A stretch of DNA of 64,000 nt from Argentina anserina (GCF_933775445.1 NC_065878.1:19976395-20040394); one strand, 5' to 3'. Shown: positions 24,274 through 35,720, numbered from the stretch's first letter. Made by a program: numbers and translations. The notes: a model not told the origin generated them from the letters alone.

Positions 24274-25604
24274 TTTTTTGAAGTATAATTACTAATCTGC
24301 CCCCATCAAATGCCTTTCATTCTAGAGTTTCTGAATGATGGATTGACTTGTGTCACTTGTGTGTGTGAATAAGTCGATGAACTGGGTGATGCTATGATTT
24401 GTTTTCCATGTGCTGAATTGGTGGGGGATATTCGTGTTGGCTTATGGAATTGTTTGTGCTTTTTACTTTGAGCTTTGATTTCGAACATTTCTGGCAGTTA
24501 TGGTTTGATATTTGTAGCTCATGTACTTTATTTGATGCCAATGCACGTTTCTTTAGCTCGAGTTATGCTCAAATGGCCAAGAGATTGTACATATTTTCGC
24601 TCAATGCTTTGTTTGTTGCAAGGTAAGCAAAATCTTCTCAGCAGGTTAACATGGAATGCTCAGAACTTCAGATAATTAGCTTGTTATTAGTTAGGCTCTG
24701 AGTTCGGGTGGTGACAAAAAATATGTGCTGGCGGTGCTGCAGACAGTAGAGGGCAACTTCTCTCGCCTATTCTTATGAGGGGAATTCACTATCATCGCAA
24801 TTGCAATTTCTGATACTTTTTGGTTATATTGTATTTGGGATCTGCTCTCTGCCTTGTATTGTAGAAGATCACTATATCAGTTTTTTATCAACCTGCGATG
24901 ATGTTCTTACCAAACACTGATTGCAGGTATAGTAAGGAAGAAACTCTTTTTGTTGCCATTTAAGAATTCGAGATTATCATATCTTTTACCAGATATGATA
25001 TGAGCATCAGAAGTTTAGACCTCTTAGTTCCTGAACTCTCTGTAGTGTCTCTGTTTCAGGAAACTTGTGATTTAATCACTATGATCAGAACACTTCAAAG
25101 TGTGAGCAGATTGGTAATTCTGGTTTCTGGCTACAAGATTCCTTACTTTTCATTACCTGTCGTATTCGATTTTGGGGCTACTAGATCCTGCTAGTCTCAT
25201 TTCAGGCTTTGTTGTGGTTCAATGACAAATTAGCTGTTAAGAACGGTCCACTATTCGTCCAAGGCTCCAAGCTTATTACTTGTGCTTCTTTTCTTGGATT
25301 GTTTTGCCAATGAATTTACAAGCGTTATGAACAATACCGTGATTGAGTGATTCAAATGCTATCTTCATGGACTATAAGTTTTGACTTGTGCGCAACTCAA
25401 TCTGTTGGGCGAGTAATTAAACCAGATTTCTTTCTAAATATTAAGCCAATAACGCCCAACATAAGCAGATAGTATGAATCAATGAATCAATATCTCAACA
25501 AGACGATAGGTGCTTATCATTTGTAACAACAGTAGCATGTTCACATCGGAAGTTCACTGACATTGCCATCTTAACATTTTCATCACTGACTTAAGGTAGG
25601 GTGG
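24274..25604. other. Region between ELF4 and the cyclophilin gene (tails of both)
   Basis: The two genes converge here. The ELF4 3' UTR and a stretch with short spurious ORFs (24444-25194) are followed by the 3' UTR of the minus-strand cyclophilin. No repeat or RNA gene was seen. Confidence 0.35.
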
Positions 25605-27237
25605 TCACATCGGAAGTGCACCACTATCTTTGATAATGACCTCGCTCTTAGGTACCCCGTCCAGTCCACCTACTTGTTCAACCTTGTACACAACATCCAT
25701 TCCAGAAAGCACCTTGCCAAATACAACATGGTGACCATCCAACCTGTGAAGAAGAGGATCACCAAATGCAAGAATATAAGTTACCGAAAGGAGCTAAATG
25801 TGGATCACCAAATGCAAGAATGTAACCTACTGAAAAGAGCAAACTGTTAACAGGATCTCATTAAACCCTCAGACATTTTCATGTCCAAACTCAAAGTAGT
25901 AGCCTTGCTTACTACTGAATTGACCAAGTTGCCAGTTTGAGAACACCATATTTGCAAGATTTAATTATAAAGATATCCCGGCTAGTTGGAAAGAAGAAAA
26001 TATACCAGCTAGTTGTGACAGTTGTGATGAAGAACTGTGATCCATTGGTGTCTTGGCCAGAATTTGCCATTGATAGATAACCTGTTTGTCACAAAGAATT
26101 TGCCATTGGTGTATACATATTTGCAGTTTCCACATTTTGAAATGAACTTCTGCAAGATTAACAACTCGGAAACTAGAAAGAGATTAGCTTGCCAGGACCA
26201 GTGTGCTTCACTTTGAAGTTTTCATCTGCAAACTTTTCCCCATATATCGATTCTCCTCCTCTTCCATCCCCAAGAGTGAAATCACCTCCCTGAATCATGA
26301 AACTGGGAATAATCCTATGAAATGTACTCCCTTTGTAGTGCAGAGGCTTCATACTCTTCCCAATTCCCTTTTCCCCTGCAACCCGAGCGCTTGTTAAACT
26401 CAAAAACAACAACACAAAAGCGATCACTTCCATTTGATCATAGAAAACACAGAATAAAAGCAGCAAAATATCATAGGATCACAGTAAGGGAAGGGAGCTA
26501 AAGTTACTTGGCTACCAGTGCAAAGTGCTCGAAAGTTCTCTGCATTTGAAACAAAAATCTCTGGTTAACTCTTATCCATGTAGAGACAATATTAGTACAT
26601 TACACTGTGTCACTATATAGATTCCCAGATACCTACCAATGGTTTTTGGAACTGTTTTTCCAAAGAGACCCATCACTATGCGACCTGAAAGACAATACAA
26701 TGAGAAGAAATCAAGAAAACAACACCAATTTAACAAGACAGACATCCATGACTCAACATTTTTTTCTAAAGCTGGACCAAATTAGCATCTACACCGAAAA
26801 ACTTGGCTGATATGTTAAAGAATTCATACCAACGGGTTTTCCACCGATTTGAATGTCGAAGAAAACTTGGTGGGTCACTTGTTCCAAATCATCACTGTCC
26901 TGCCAAACCCAGAAACACAAACCATGAGCTATGTTTGCTTCCACAAAAAAATAGGGTGCTTTAAAGCAAGAGTCTATTCTCACCTCAACAATCTCACTTT
27001 TGCTTTTGAGGGTGTTTGGTTCTGATAGGACTTTATCATTGCTAAAGCGATTCTGATATGAAATTTATTGAAATTTAGACAAATTATTATTAAAACACAG
27101 AGTAAATCTAAGTTCTTTGAAATGAGAATCAGAAGGAGCTAAGCTAAGAGATGGAGAGGTACCAGAATGATAACTAATGTCGCCAAGAGAAGCAAACCCC
27201 ACAAAAGAGCTGCGGCAGAAACCAACCTTCTGGGCAT
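25605..27237 (-). CDS. CYP21-2: Membrane-anchored cyclophilin-type peptidyl-prolyl isomerase
   Basis: Eight exons on the minus strand: 27163-27237, 26984-27052, 26830-26899, 26637-26684, 26516-26539, 26193-26375, 26006-26081, 25605-25743; 227 residues. The enzyme turns X-Pro peptide bonds between cis and trans and helps protein folding. The first about 25 residues ([20 protein letters not shown]...) form a signal peptide or anchor, which places it in the secretory pathway. A variable linker follows, then the cyclophilin domain from about residue 55. Catalytic elements: [15 protein letters not shown] (Arg116), [16 protein letters not shown] and the Trp of [13 protein letters not shown], so it should be active and able to bind cyclosporin. 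It has a 24-base exon (26516-26539), and the intron after 26193 starts with GC, not GT. The name CYP21-2 is by likeness in length, anchor and neighbours. Confidence 0.92.
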
Positions 27238-27780
27238 CTCTCTCCTGCTTTCGACTTCCAGTCTTCCGCAGACAAAATTGGAAAGACTTGAGAATGACCC
27301 CAAAAAATATATATATTGTACCAATAGTCCAAGACTATGACCTTCTTCTTTTGTTTGGTTCTTCATATTTTTCTAATTTTCTTCATATGCCTTCTCTTGT
27401 CTCTGTCTTCCTCTACTCCAATATGCTATTTTCTAACGAGAATACAGATTCTTGATAAATGATTTGGTACAAAGTTGACGAAACATTTGTGAGGATAATG
27501 TGTGATTCATTTCACTTAAGCAGTTAAGCCATGGTAATGCTATTTATGAGTTCGTAGTCAATAGTATCGAAAACAAGAATTAGCTAGCTAGGCCAATGAT
27601 CACTACTTATTTGGTCACATAAATTGCTCGACCAAAGCCTAATACCGAAATTTAGTAGTAGGTGGTTCCTGACTCTGTCGAGTTAAAGCACGAACTTGCC
27701 TGAATTTAGTAGGAACAAGAACATCATATGAGTCATATCTTAACGGTTTCAATATTTTGTAATTTTACATTTAAAATCTT
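27238..27780. other. Upstream region of the cyclophilin gene, up to the retrotransposon
   Basis: AT-rich sequence with the promoter of the minus-strand cyclophilin in its left part. No other gene was seen. Confidence 0.35.
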
Positions 27781-27785
27781 CAATC

Positions 27786-27970
27786 TGTTCCGGGAGAATT
27801 ACTATTCTACCCTTATGTGTGTCTTAGCCTAATAGGTTTCCTGTTAGGAGATAGATTAACATCTCCGTAATAGATTAGGACTCTGAATCCTACGGGATTG
27901 TGGTTTTGTAAATGCCTATATATAGGCCACCATATCATTCAATAATACACAATTATTTCATCCTGCATCA
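27786..27970 (+). repeat. 5' LTR of the copia element
   Basis: 185 bp, TG...CA ends. CCTATATATAGGCC near 27916 is the likely TATA box of the element's promoter. The bases after it (GTTATCACGCACTTTGCC) are where the primer-binding site should lie; they share only a short core (TATCA) with the usual initiator-Met tRNA site. Confidence 0.95.
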
Positions 27971-28734
27971 CGTTATCACGCACTTTGCCCTAAAACCCTG
28001 AACTTTTAGAGCCCTATTCTCTCTCTCTCTCTCTCCTCCGCCGGCCGCCGTCGATTCCCAGCTCCGGCATCTCCTCGCCGGCGCACCTCCTGCTCGCCGC
28101 CGCATCGCTGCCGCCGCACCCCCTCCCCGCAGCCCCCCCTGCAGCCCCTGCCGCAACCCCTGCCACAACCCCCCCCTGCAGCCCCTGCCTGCAAGCCCTG
28201 CACGCAGCCCCGCAGCACCGCAGGGTCTCCTCCGCATTCGCTCCGCAAAAACATCTTTTTGCCCCGCAAGTCCCCACATCAAAGCCTTCAAAATTGCTCC
28301 TCCCGCATATTCACACAAGAGACGTGAAATTCACAAACAATGACTTCGCTCAAGAGAAGCTACTCCCGTATACTACAAACCTTCAAAGGTAAATTTTTCA
28401 TAAACGTTCCCGCTTTTGAACGTATAGATATATTATATCGGGCACTATTAGCCTTCTTCTTGTCTTAATTCCGGCCTTTCTTATAACGCCGATGAGACTA
28501 TAGAGGGATGGGTTTCCCCTCTTGGTCGATGTTTTCTGTGTGACGGTCTTGGGGGAGTCACGATTGTTTTGAAAGGGAAGTTAATCGATTTTCGTGTGGT
28601 CGCCTGAGTGCACCGCTGTTTTGGGTGCGATCATGAGTATCGCCGCTTGCATAGATTTTTCTTGTGACCATATACGTCACCCCTTCTAATTCCTATTATA
28701 CTTGAATCTAATCGATTCCGTATTCGTTTTGTAG
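27971..28734 (+). other. Leader of the copia element between the 5' LTR and gag
   Basis: It contains a (CT)n run, then about 180 bases very rich in C and G with repeats of CCCCTGC/GCAGCCCC (28030-28230). Long minus-strand ORFs here are compositional artefacts of the GC-rich repeat. A gene-size start appears only at 28735. Confidence 0.7.
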
Positions 28735-29802
28735 ATGTCATCGCCATCTCGACCGGAATTTGGCCTTCTTGATCTAGAAGGAAAGGAATACCACCGCTGG
28801 GTTTCCGACATGGAACTCGCTTTCGAGAGCCGAGGGATTGAAGGCATGTTTGCCGACCCTCATGCTGATTTCCCACCCATGGCTAAGACTCAGACTCTCA
28901 TCTTCATGAGACGTCACATCCATGCAACTCTCAAGAGGCAATACTTGAACGTAAAAGATCCTAAAGAATTATGGGACAAACTACGCTTGCGGTACAACAA
29001 CGTTCATGATAAGCTTCTTCCTGAATTGACCGTTAGATGGGATAACATCCGTCTATTGGACTATAAGAGAGTGGATGATTTCAATCAGGATATGCTATGC
29101 TTGCAATCCAATCTTGGCACTGTTGGTGTCATCAAGACCGACCTAGATCTTCTCAATAAGACATTGGACACGTTTCCAATCAACTATGAGGTTCAAGCTC
29201 ATACGTACCGCACTCATGTAGAGGAAGGAAAGATCCGGTCTTTTGCCGACTTAATGGCACTCTTGGCTAAGAATGAGAGACATTCTGAGATTCTCCTCAA
29301 CAACAACAATAGACCTGTTGGCACTAAAAGAATTTATACGCCACAGTCTAACTATGGGAAAGCTCCTAAGCAAAAGAATCAATCAAGGAACGCTCCATAT
29401 CAGCACCAAAATAACAACTCTCGTGGTGGGAGGCAACAAGGTCGATCTCGGCCTCGGTCCAATACTTGGACCCGTGATGGTGGCGGCGCCGCACCCTCCG
29501 GGGGAGGCCGTCCCCGTCCCAAACTCCAAGGAGGCCGTGCGCCTCCTAATGCCTCCACTTCCGGTAATGGCAAGTCTCCATGCTTCAAATGTGGCTCCTT
29601 CAAGCACTTTAATCGCGATTGTCGCGCTAGCAAAGAGATGATCAAGGCTTACTCCGCCTACAAGAAGTTTCTACAACCCGAATCGAATCATGTGGATGAG
29701 GACCCTGAGATCGAGACTCACCATATCTCCATGAAACCCGAGCCCCTTGCTTCTAAGGCTAGGCCTCCGGTTGCTACCATGGATACTCCCGAATTTGATT
29801 AG
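28735..29802 (+). CDS. Copia gag polyprotein (capsid/nucleocapsid)
   Basis: An intact ORF of 355 residues that starts MSSPSRPEFGLLDLEGKEYH. Its first 190 residues are the UBN2/retrotran_gag region, with HATLKRQYLNVKDPKELWD and a helical segment after it. The stretch at residues 205-275 is basic and low in complexity (RGGRQQGRSRPRSN, then GGG/PRP runs). It is followed by a CCHC zinc knuckle, C-x2-C-x4-H-x4-C (CFKCGSFKHFNRDC, about residues 283-296), which binds RNA. It ends with its own stop and does not run into pol, so pol would need a separate mode of expression. Its GC content rises in the basic region. Gag forms the virus-like particle that packages the element's RNA. Confidence 0.93.
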   Translation: MSSPSRPEFGLLDLEGKEYHRWVSDMELAFESRGIEGMFADPHADFPPMAKTQTLIFMRRHIHATLKRQYLNVKDPKELWDKLRLRYNNVHDKLLPELTVRWDNIRLLDYKRVDDFNQDMLCLQSNLGTVGVIKTDLDLLNKTLDTFPINYEVQAHTYRTHVEEGKIRSFADLMALLAKNERHSEILLNNNNRPVGTKRIYTPQSNYGKAPKQKNQSRNAPYQHQNNNSRGGRQQGRSRPRSNTWTRDGGGAAPSGGGRPRPKLQGGRAPPNASTSGNGKSPCFKCGSFKHFNRDCRASKEMIKAYSAYKKFLQPESNHVDEDPEIETHHISMKPEPLASKARPPVATMDTPEFD

Positions 29803-30760
29803 TCGTTTTAGCTTCTTTAGCTTTATGATTCAAGTATTGTTATGGCCGATCGCCATTGTTATTTTCATTGACTTTGTAATAGTCTTTTGATTTTGGAATT
29901 AGAAGTTCATGTGTGATGTATTAAAGATTGGCATTCAATAAAATTTCTCATTTCTTGCTTACAAGACGATCTCTTTGAGAATTTTATTTATCCGACACTT
30001 AGCATGATGATCAACGTGTGCAACTTACGTGGTTTTTAAATTGGATGCTTTTTGGGTCACATGAGACCCCAATAGCACTACATTGTGAATTTGGAACTTA
30101 AAATTCGGAAAACGAACCTCAGAACATCGGAAAATGACGTCGTTTTGCCTTAGCCGGACCCGGTTACTATTCAGGCGTTTCCGGCACGTTTTGCCGGCGT
30201 ATTCGCCATCTTAAGGCCATTTCCCGGCGTTTCCGGCACCGCCACCCAGTTCCTGCCGGCGTTTCCTGTCGGACCTGAAGTTCCGGCCTCCATACCGGCC
30301 AGTTCCGACCGCCGCCGGCTGGTTTTCAGACAATCGGTGCCGCCGGTTTTCCAACGAGTTTTTCGACGGTTTTTTTTTTCCGTCGTTTCTCGTCATTTTT
30401 CCGGCATATTGCAGCAGTCCCTGCTGCCACGTTTTCCTCGTCCAAAATTCACCCGGGTTTGAGTTCTTTTGATATGGTTTTCCGGTTTTCTCCAAGTCCG
30501 TTATATGCACTCAACGGTACTCTTTGTGTGTGTTTTCCACACCATTTTTAGATGGTTTATACCACCCTAGTTTACTGTTTGGTATTTCACTGCTTCAATA
30601 CCATGTTTTCCAACTCTTTAGTTGAAGAATGTAGTATTATTGCCATGTGATACATTCGATGGGATCGACCTTTGTTCCGATTCCCATTCTTACAATATCC
30701 TACGGCGTATTGTATAGAATTGTTCCCGTGTGGCTGACTCTCTTAATTGTTATTTTGTAG
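29803..30760 (+). other. Non-coding gap between gag and pol of the copia element
   Basis: About 958 bases without a plus-strand frame of use. The segment 30120-30480 repeats CCGGCGTTTCCGGCA-like phrases and is much richer in G and C than the rest. Most copia elements have gag and pol in one frame or adjoining, so a gap of this size is unusual. It may hold a splice acceptor for a pol message. Confidence 0.7.
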
Positions 30761-33124
30761 ATGTCCCGCGGTGAAATCGAATGTCTTGCTGATTGCGGAA
30801 CCACCCACACTGTCCTACGGCACATGCAGTTGTTCACGGATCTAGTGTTTTCGACTTCTTCGATGACTACAATGATTGGCTCAAAATCCATCATTCAAGG
30901 AAGAGGCACTGCTTCTTTCATGTTGCCTAATGGTACGACTCTTAACGTCGTAGACGCTCTTTATGCGCCGAAGTCTCCCCGCACCTTGCTAAGTTTTAAG
31001 GACATACGTGCCAATGGTTTTCACCTAGATACTTATGTTGAGAATGGAGCGGAATATCTTTGTGTTACCTCTGAGAAAGCAGGCCATCGCCGCATCTTAG
31101 AAAAGATGAAGAGTCTTGGGAATGGTTTGTATCTTACTTCCATTCGGATCTTTCAATCATATGCGGTTGAACGCAACTTTTGTGATTCTGACTCTTATAT
31201 GCTTTGGCATGCCCGTCTCGGGCACCCTGGACGTGATATGATGATTAGAATTCTTAAGAATTCACATGGTCATCCATTTTTCAAGTTCCGGAAGCGATTG
31301 ATGGATCACCTCACCCGTGCTCCGCACGGTGAGGCCGTGCCTACCCATGCACCGCATGGTGTGGCCGAGCATGCCCCACTCGGCAGCTCCACGGCTTTCA
31401 TGTCGTCGGTGGCGGCATCCCCTCCTTCACAGGAGCTTGTGATGCCTCCCGTGCTTTCACATGTCTCCATGGCAATTTCTGATGCCCATCGCTCGTTTTG
31501 CAAAGCTTGTTCTCTTGCTAAATTTCAAGGAAGTCCTTCTTTTGCTAAGGCTTCAACCGAGAACATTCCATTCTTACAACGTATCCAAGGTGACATTTGT
31601 GGACCTATTCAACCAGAATGCGGACCTTTTCGATATTTTATGGTATTGGTTGATGCATCGACGCGTTGGTCACACGTCGCATTGCTATCCACAAGGAATG
31701 CTGCATTTGCTAAGTTATTAGCTGAGATCATCAAACTTCGGGCTCACCACCCCGATTATCCTATCAAATCCATTCGTTTGGATAATGCTGGAGAATTCAC
31801 CTCCAAAACTTTTGATGATTATTGCATGTCTATTGGGATCGAAGTTGAACATCCCGTTCCTCATGTTCATTCACAGAACGGTCTAGCAGAGGCTACCATC
31901 AAGCATATTCAGCTTGTTGCTCGGGCAATGGTTATGGGTACTAACCTGCCGGTCTCTGCGTGGGGATATGTAGTGTTGCATGCAGCGACATTTATTCGTT
32001 TCCGACCCGCGGCTAACCAAGCGTTTAGTGCGTACCAGATGGTGACTGGTTACGAACCCAATATTTCACACTTACGCATCTTTGGTTGCGTCGTTTATGT
32101 GCCTATTACACCTCCGCTGCGTACTAAGATGGGTCCTCAGAGACGATTAGGTATCTATGTTGGCTATAATTCCCCAACGATTGTCCGCTACTTAGAACCA
32201 ACCACCGGAGATCTCTTTACTGCAAGATTTGCAGATTGTCACTTTGATGAGACATGCTTCCCGTCGTTAGGGGGAGATGGGAATGTTATCATTCCAAATG
32301 AACGTCAGGAATTGATGTGGTGTGTCCCCACTATGTCTCATTATGATCCCTGCACTGCTCAAAGCGAGTTAGAAGTGCAACGCATTATCGACCTCCAGAA
32401 AGTCGCGGATTCGATGCTCGACGGCTTTATAGATATTGCTAAAGTGACGAGATCAAACATACCCGCTGCGAACGTACCGGCACGGTTGGATGTCCCGAAA
32501 TACGGGCGTGGAAGACAGGCTCCTGGACCTTGCAACGTTGGTACCGCCCCTGACAGTGGGACGGAGGCCGGCGGCGGCACCACCGTACGCCGTGGTGTTG
32601 CCGGCGCCCCTTGTGGCGACGATGCCGAGATGGCCCAGCATGGAGCAGCTTCGGCCTCGGCTCCTCAAAGAAAAAAGGGGAGACCGATAAACTCTAGGGA
32701 TTCAAAACCTAGAAAGAAGCGAATGACTAAGGCACAGCGCGTCATCAACGATGAATCACCATCGTATGAAGTTGTCTCTGATTACAGCTATGTCCATGAA
32801 TCAACTCAAGTGTTACCGTGGGACGCTATGGAACCTTGTTTGATGCCAGAGAACAACGAAATCTCAGTGAACTACACAAGTGAGCAGTCGGTCCGAAACC
32901 GAGCCACTACATGCATTGATGACGTTTTCGCTTATTCCGTCGCACATGAGATCATATCTGAAGACGACGTTGAACCTCGCTCTGTAGCTGAATGCGAACG
33001 CAGAGCAGATTGGCCGAAGTGGAAGGAAGCAATCCAGGCAGAACTTGACTCATTAGCGAAGCGAGAAGTCTTCGGAAAGGTTGAATTGACTCCAAGAGAT
33101 GTCAAACCTGTTGGACATAAATGA
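30761..33124 (+). pseudogene. Copia pol, part 1: protease, integrase and start of reverse transcriptase, ending in a premature stop
   Basis: An ORF of 787 codons. The start has the protease active-site region LADCGTTHT (residues 9-17), with DCG in place of the usual DSG. The GAG-pre-integrase motif WHARLGHPG follows (about 148-156). The zinc-binding Cys pair (FCKACSLAK) comes about 90 residues later, much further than usual, because of a Pro/His/Ala-rich insert (31300-31470). The integrase core has the D-D-E residues in GDICGP, RLDNAGEF and NGLAEATIK. A Gly/Ala/Pro-rich stretch (near 32560-32650) and a basic segment come next, and the ORF stops with TGA at 33122-33124, just after the first residues of reverse transcriptase, where the family has a conserved Trp. 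The frame continues directly after it. Confidence 0.88.
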
Positions 33125-34072
33125 GTCTTCGTTCGTAAGCGAAATGAGATGAACGAGATCGTGCGCTATAAGGCAAGACTCGTGGCGCAAGGATTCTCAC
33201 AACGACCTTGTATTGACTATGAAGAGACTTATTCTCCTGTTATGGACATCATTACCTTCCGCTACCTTATTAGTCTGGTAGTGTCCGAAAGACTAAACAT
33301 GCAGCTTATGGATGTGGTCACAACTTATCTCTATGGGGATCTTGACGCAAAGATATACATGAAAGCTCCAGAGGGACTACCTTTACCTCCATCAAGTGCC
33401 TCCAGACCACGGAGTGCTCATGCAGTCAGATTACGTCGTTCGTTGTACGGGTTAAAGCAATCCAGAAGAATGTGGTACAATCAGTTGCATCAATACTTGG
33501 TGAAAAGGGGTTACAAGAATGATGAACTATGCCCATGCGTGTTCATACGAAAGACAAATTCCGGATTCGTCATCGTTGCGGTCTACGTTGATGACATGAA
33601 CATAATCGGTACTCTTGATGAGATTGAAGAGACCGTGTCTTATTTAAGGTCGGAATTTGAGATGAAAGACCTAGGGAGGACGAAATTCTGTCTCGGCCTT
33701 GAGCTTGTGCATAGGGTCGACGGCATCTTGGTGCATCAGTCAAATTACACGCAGAAGATGCTTCGACGTTTCAATATGGATCTATGCAGTCCATTGTCTA
33801 CTCCCATGGTCGTCCGAAGTCTAGATATCAAGAAGGATCCCTTCCGTCCTAAAGAGGATGATGAAGAAGTTCTTGGTCTTGAAGTTCCATACCTTAGTGC
33901 AATTGGGGAACTATTGTATCTTGCTCAATGCACTAGACCTGACATATCTTTCGCAGTGAACTTATTAGCTAGATTTAGCTCCGCACCTACGCTACGTCAT
34001 TGGAATGGAATCAAGCATTTGTTTCGATACTTGAAAGGTTCCCTTGACATGGGATTGTTCTACCCCTATTGA
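33125..34072 (+). pseudogene. Copia pol, part 2: reverse transcriptase
   Basis: The same frame as the upstream ORF resumes after the stop; the first Met is at 33149. RVT_2 motifs are seen in order: VRYKARLVAQGFSQ, ETYSPVMD, LRRSLYGLKQS, and the catalytic YVDDM (part of VAVYVDDMNIIG, near 33580-33600). It then reads AIGELLYLAQCTRPDISFAV and KHLFRYLKGSLDMGLF and ends in TGA at 34070-34072. The enzyme domain itself is complete and shows no further break. Confidence 0.88.
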
Positions 34073-34742
34073 GAACACCGCCACGGTATCTCCCCACACC
34101 ACCGCCGTCGCCGACCCCGGCCTTGCTGCCGTACGCCACAGCGACGCCGCCGGCCGCCATGGCGTGGAGACCGTGCGCGGTGCCAAGAGCAGCAACCGGT
34201 CCTGTGCAGCTCTTTCCCCCGATGCAAAGACTCCAAACAACTTGTTAGTTGGTTATGCCGACGCATGGTACCTCTCTGACCCTCACAAGGCTCGTTCTCA
34301 AACCGGTTATGTGTTTACCATTGGAAATACGGCGATATCTTGGAGATCCACAAAGCAAACTCTTGTTGCTACTTCTTCGAATCACGCGGAGATCATCGCT
34401 CTCCATGAAGCAGTTAAAGAATGTGTTTGGCTACGATCACTTGTTCGCCATATTCGTGATTATTGTGGATTAGTCTCTACAACTGATCAACCTACGTGCA
34501 TTTATGAAGATAATGCTGCTTGCATAGAGCAGACGAAGTTAGGTTTCATCAAGGGAGACAACACGAACCATATTTCGCCTAAGTTCTTCTACAACGTTCA
34601 ACAACAGAAGTTCTTGAATGTTCAGATCAATCAAGTGAGTTCAGAATCCAATGTTGCGGATTTGTTCACCAAGTCTTTGTCTAAATCTACTTTTGTGAAA
34701 CATGTGAAGAGCATTGGCATGCGTCGTTTATCGGAACATTAG
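34044..34742 (+). pseudogene. Copia pol, part 3: RNase H, in a shifted frame
   Basis: The RNase H domain lies in a different frame from the reverse transcriptase. Its recognisable part begins near 34236 with NNLLVGYADAWYLSD, followed by SQTGYVF, STKQTLVATSSNHAEIIALH, IYEDNAACIEQ and LFTKSLSKSTF, and it ends MRRLSEH. Between the two domains (about 34070-34230) lies a GC-rich, Pro/Ala-coding insert in which the frame change must occur. A frameshift and a stop thus separate the last domain of pol from the rest. Confidence 0.85.
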
Positions 34743-34920
34743 AGTTTGGTAGACTTCAGGGGGAGTCTACATCACATGTTAAGATCTTTAAGTAGTTGGT
34801 GCGTTGTGCTCTTTTTCCCTTCGATCAAGCTTTTGTTTTATCCAAGAGGTTTTTGTTTTGCTTGACAAGGTTTTTACCGAGGCAACAATATGTGCACCAT
34901 GCAACCTAGGCATGCGACAC

Positions 34921-34929
34921 AAGGGGGAG
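34921..34929 (+). other. Polypurine tract of the copia element
   Basis: AAGGGGGAG lies directly before the TGTT of the 3' LTR, the expected plus-strand primer site. A second tract (GGGGGAG) is at about 34759. Confidence 0.85.
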
Positions 34930-35114
34930 TGTTCCGGGAGAATTACTATTCTACCCTTATGTGTGTCTTAGCCTAATAGGTTTCCTGTTAGGAGATAGAT
35001 TAGCATCTCCGTAATAGATTAGGACTCCGAATCCTACGGGATTGTGGTTTTGTAAATGCCTATATATAGGCTACCATATCATTCAATAATATATAATTAT
35101 TTCATCCTGCATCA
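34930..35114 (+). repeat. 3' LTR of the copia element
   Basis: 185 bp, colinear with the 5' LTR and differing at about five positions by eye (for example near 35005, 35028 and 35073, and two in the AATAATATATAATT segment). It is followed by the CAATC duplication. Confidence 0.95.
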
Positions 35115-35119
35115 CAATC

Positions 35120-35720
35120 AAATTTCAAAATAATGAACATTGCAAACTGGAGCTTGCTCTAATATTTAATCTTTTGAATTTTCTGTTTGTTGGGCCTCTA
35201 TAACCAAATAATAATGAACATTGCACACTAAATACCTAATGTCTTAACTCTTTAGCATCCAAAGAAAAACGAGTGAAACTTCACAATCTTTTCCTTCAAC
35301 AAATAGGTGGTGTTAACTCCATATATGAGATGCTCCCATCACCTATTTCACTAACCAATATTGCTGCTAATTTTAATTTTGGTCATGGAAACATGGATCG
35401 TTGCATTAGTTAATCAGTGAGATCCAACTCCATCACCCCCATGACTAAAGAACAGATATTACAACAAGTACGATTCGGTTTTATGGGACTCGAGGACTTT
35501 TGTTGAGGTTTCGAAGCACGTCATTGAAAGCTCCCTCCTTTTTTTAAAGGCGGTGCCGGTTCATCTCCACTCAACCACCCCTACTTTGTAAGTTTTGTAT
35601 TATATCGTTTTCATTATTTTCTTTGTTTTTAATTTCCAATACGACAGAGTAGAGAAAGAAGATTGAAGAGTGAAAGAGGGAAGTATTCGATCGTAGTTTG
35701 ACGCCGGTGGTTAGCTTCGA
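35120..35720. promoter_or_regulatory. Interval and probable promoter upstream of the first PLC gene
   Basis: AT-rich and without a gene. A TATTATAT at 35597-35604 would place a transcription start about 35630, and there is no ATG between there and 35721. A short minus-strand ORF (35571-35771) is probably noise. Confidence 0.4.

Larger units (their letters stand above)
27781..35119 (+). mobile_element. Complete Ty1/copia LTR retrotransposon with 5-bp target duplication
   Basis: The element covers 27786-35114 (7329 bp) and is flanked by the perfect repeat CAATC (27781-27785 and 35115-35119). Both LTRs are 185 bp, begin TGTTCCGGG and end CATCA. Between them lie a GC-rich leader, gag (28735-29802), an inter-ORF gap of about 950 bp, and pol in the order protease, integrase, reverse transcriptase, RNase H, which is the copia order. 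Comparing the LTRs by eye I count about 5 substitutions in 185, so insertion is recent. pol is broken twice, so this copy cannot move on its own. It sits between the cyclophilin and the first PLC gene and interrupts neither. Confidence 0.95.

Noticed and set aside
27968..28318. Three overlapping Gly/Arg/Ala-rich minus-strand ORFs
   Set aside because: They are a product of the GC-rich repeat in the copia leader, with no start context or domain.
29383..29645. Minus-strand ORFs opposite gag
   Set aside because: Shadows of the basic, GC-rich part of gag.
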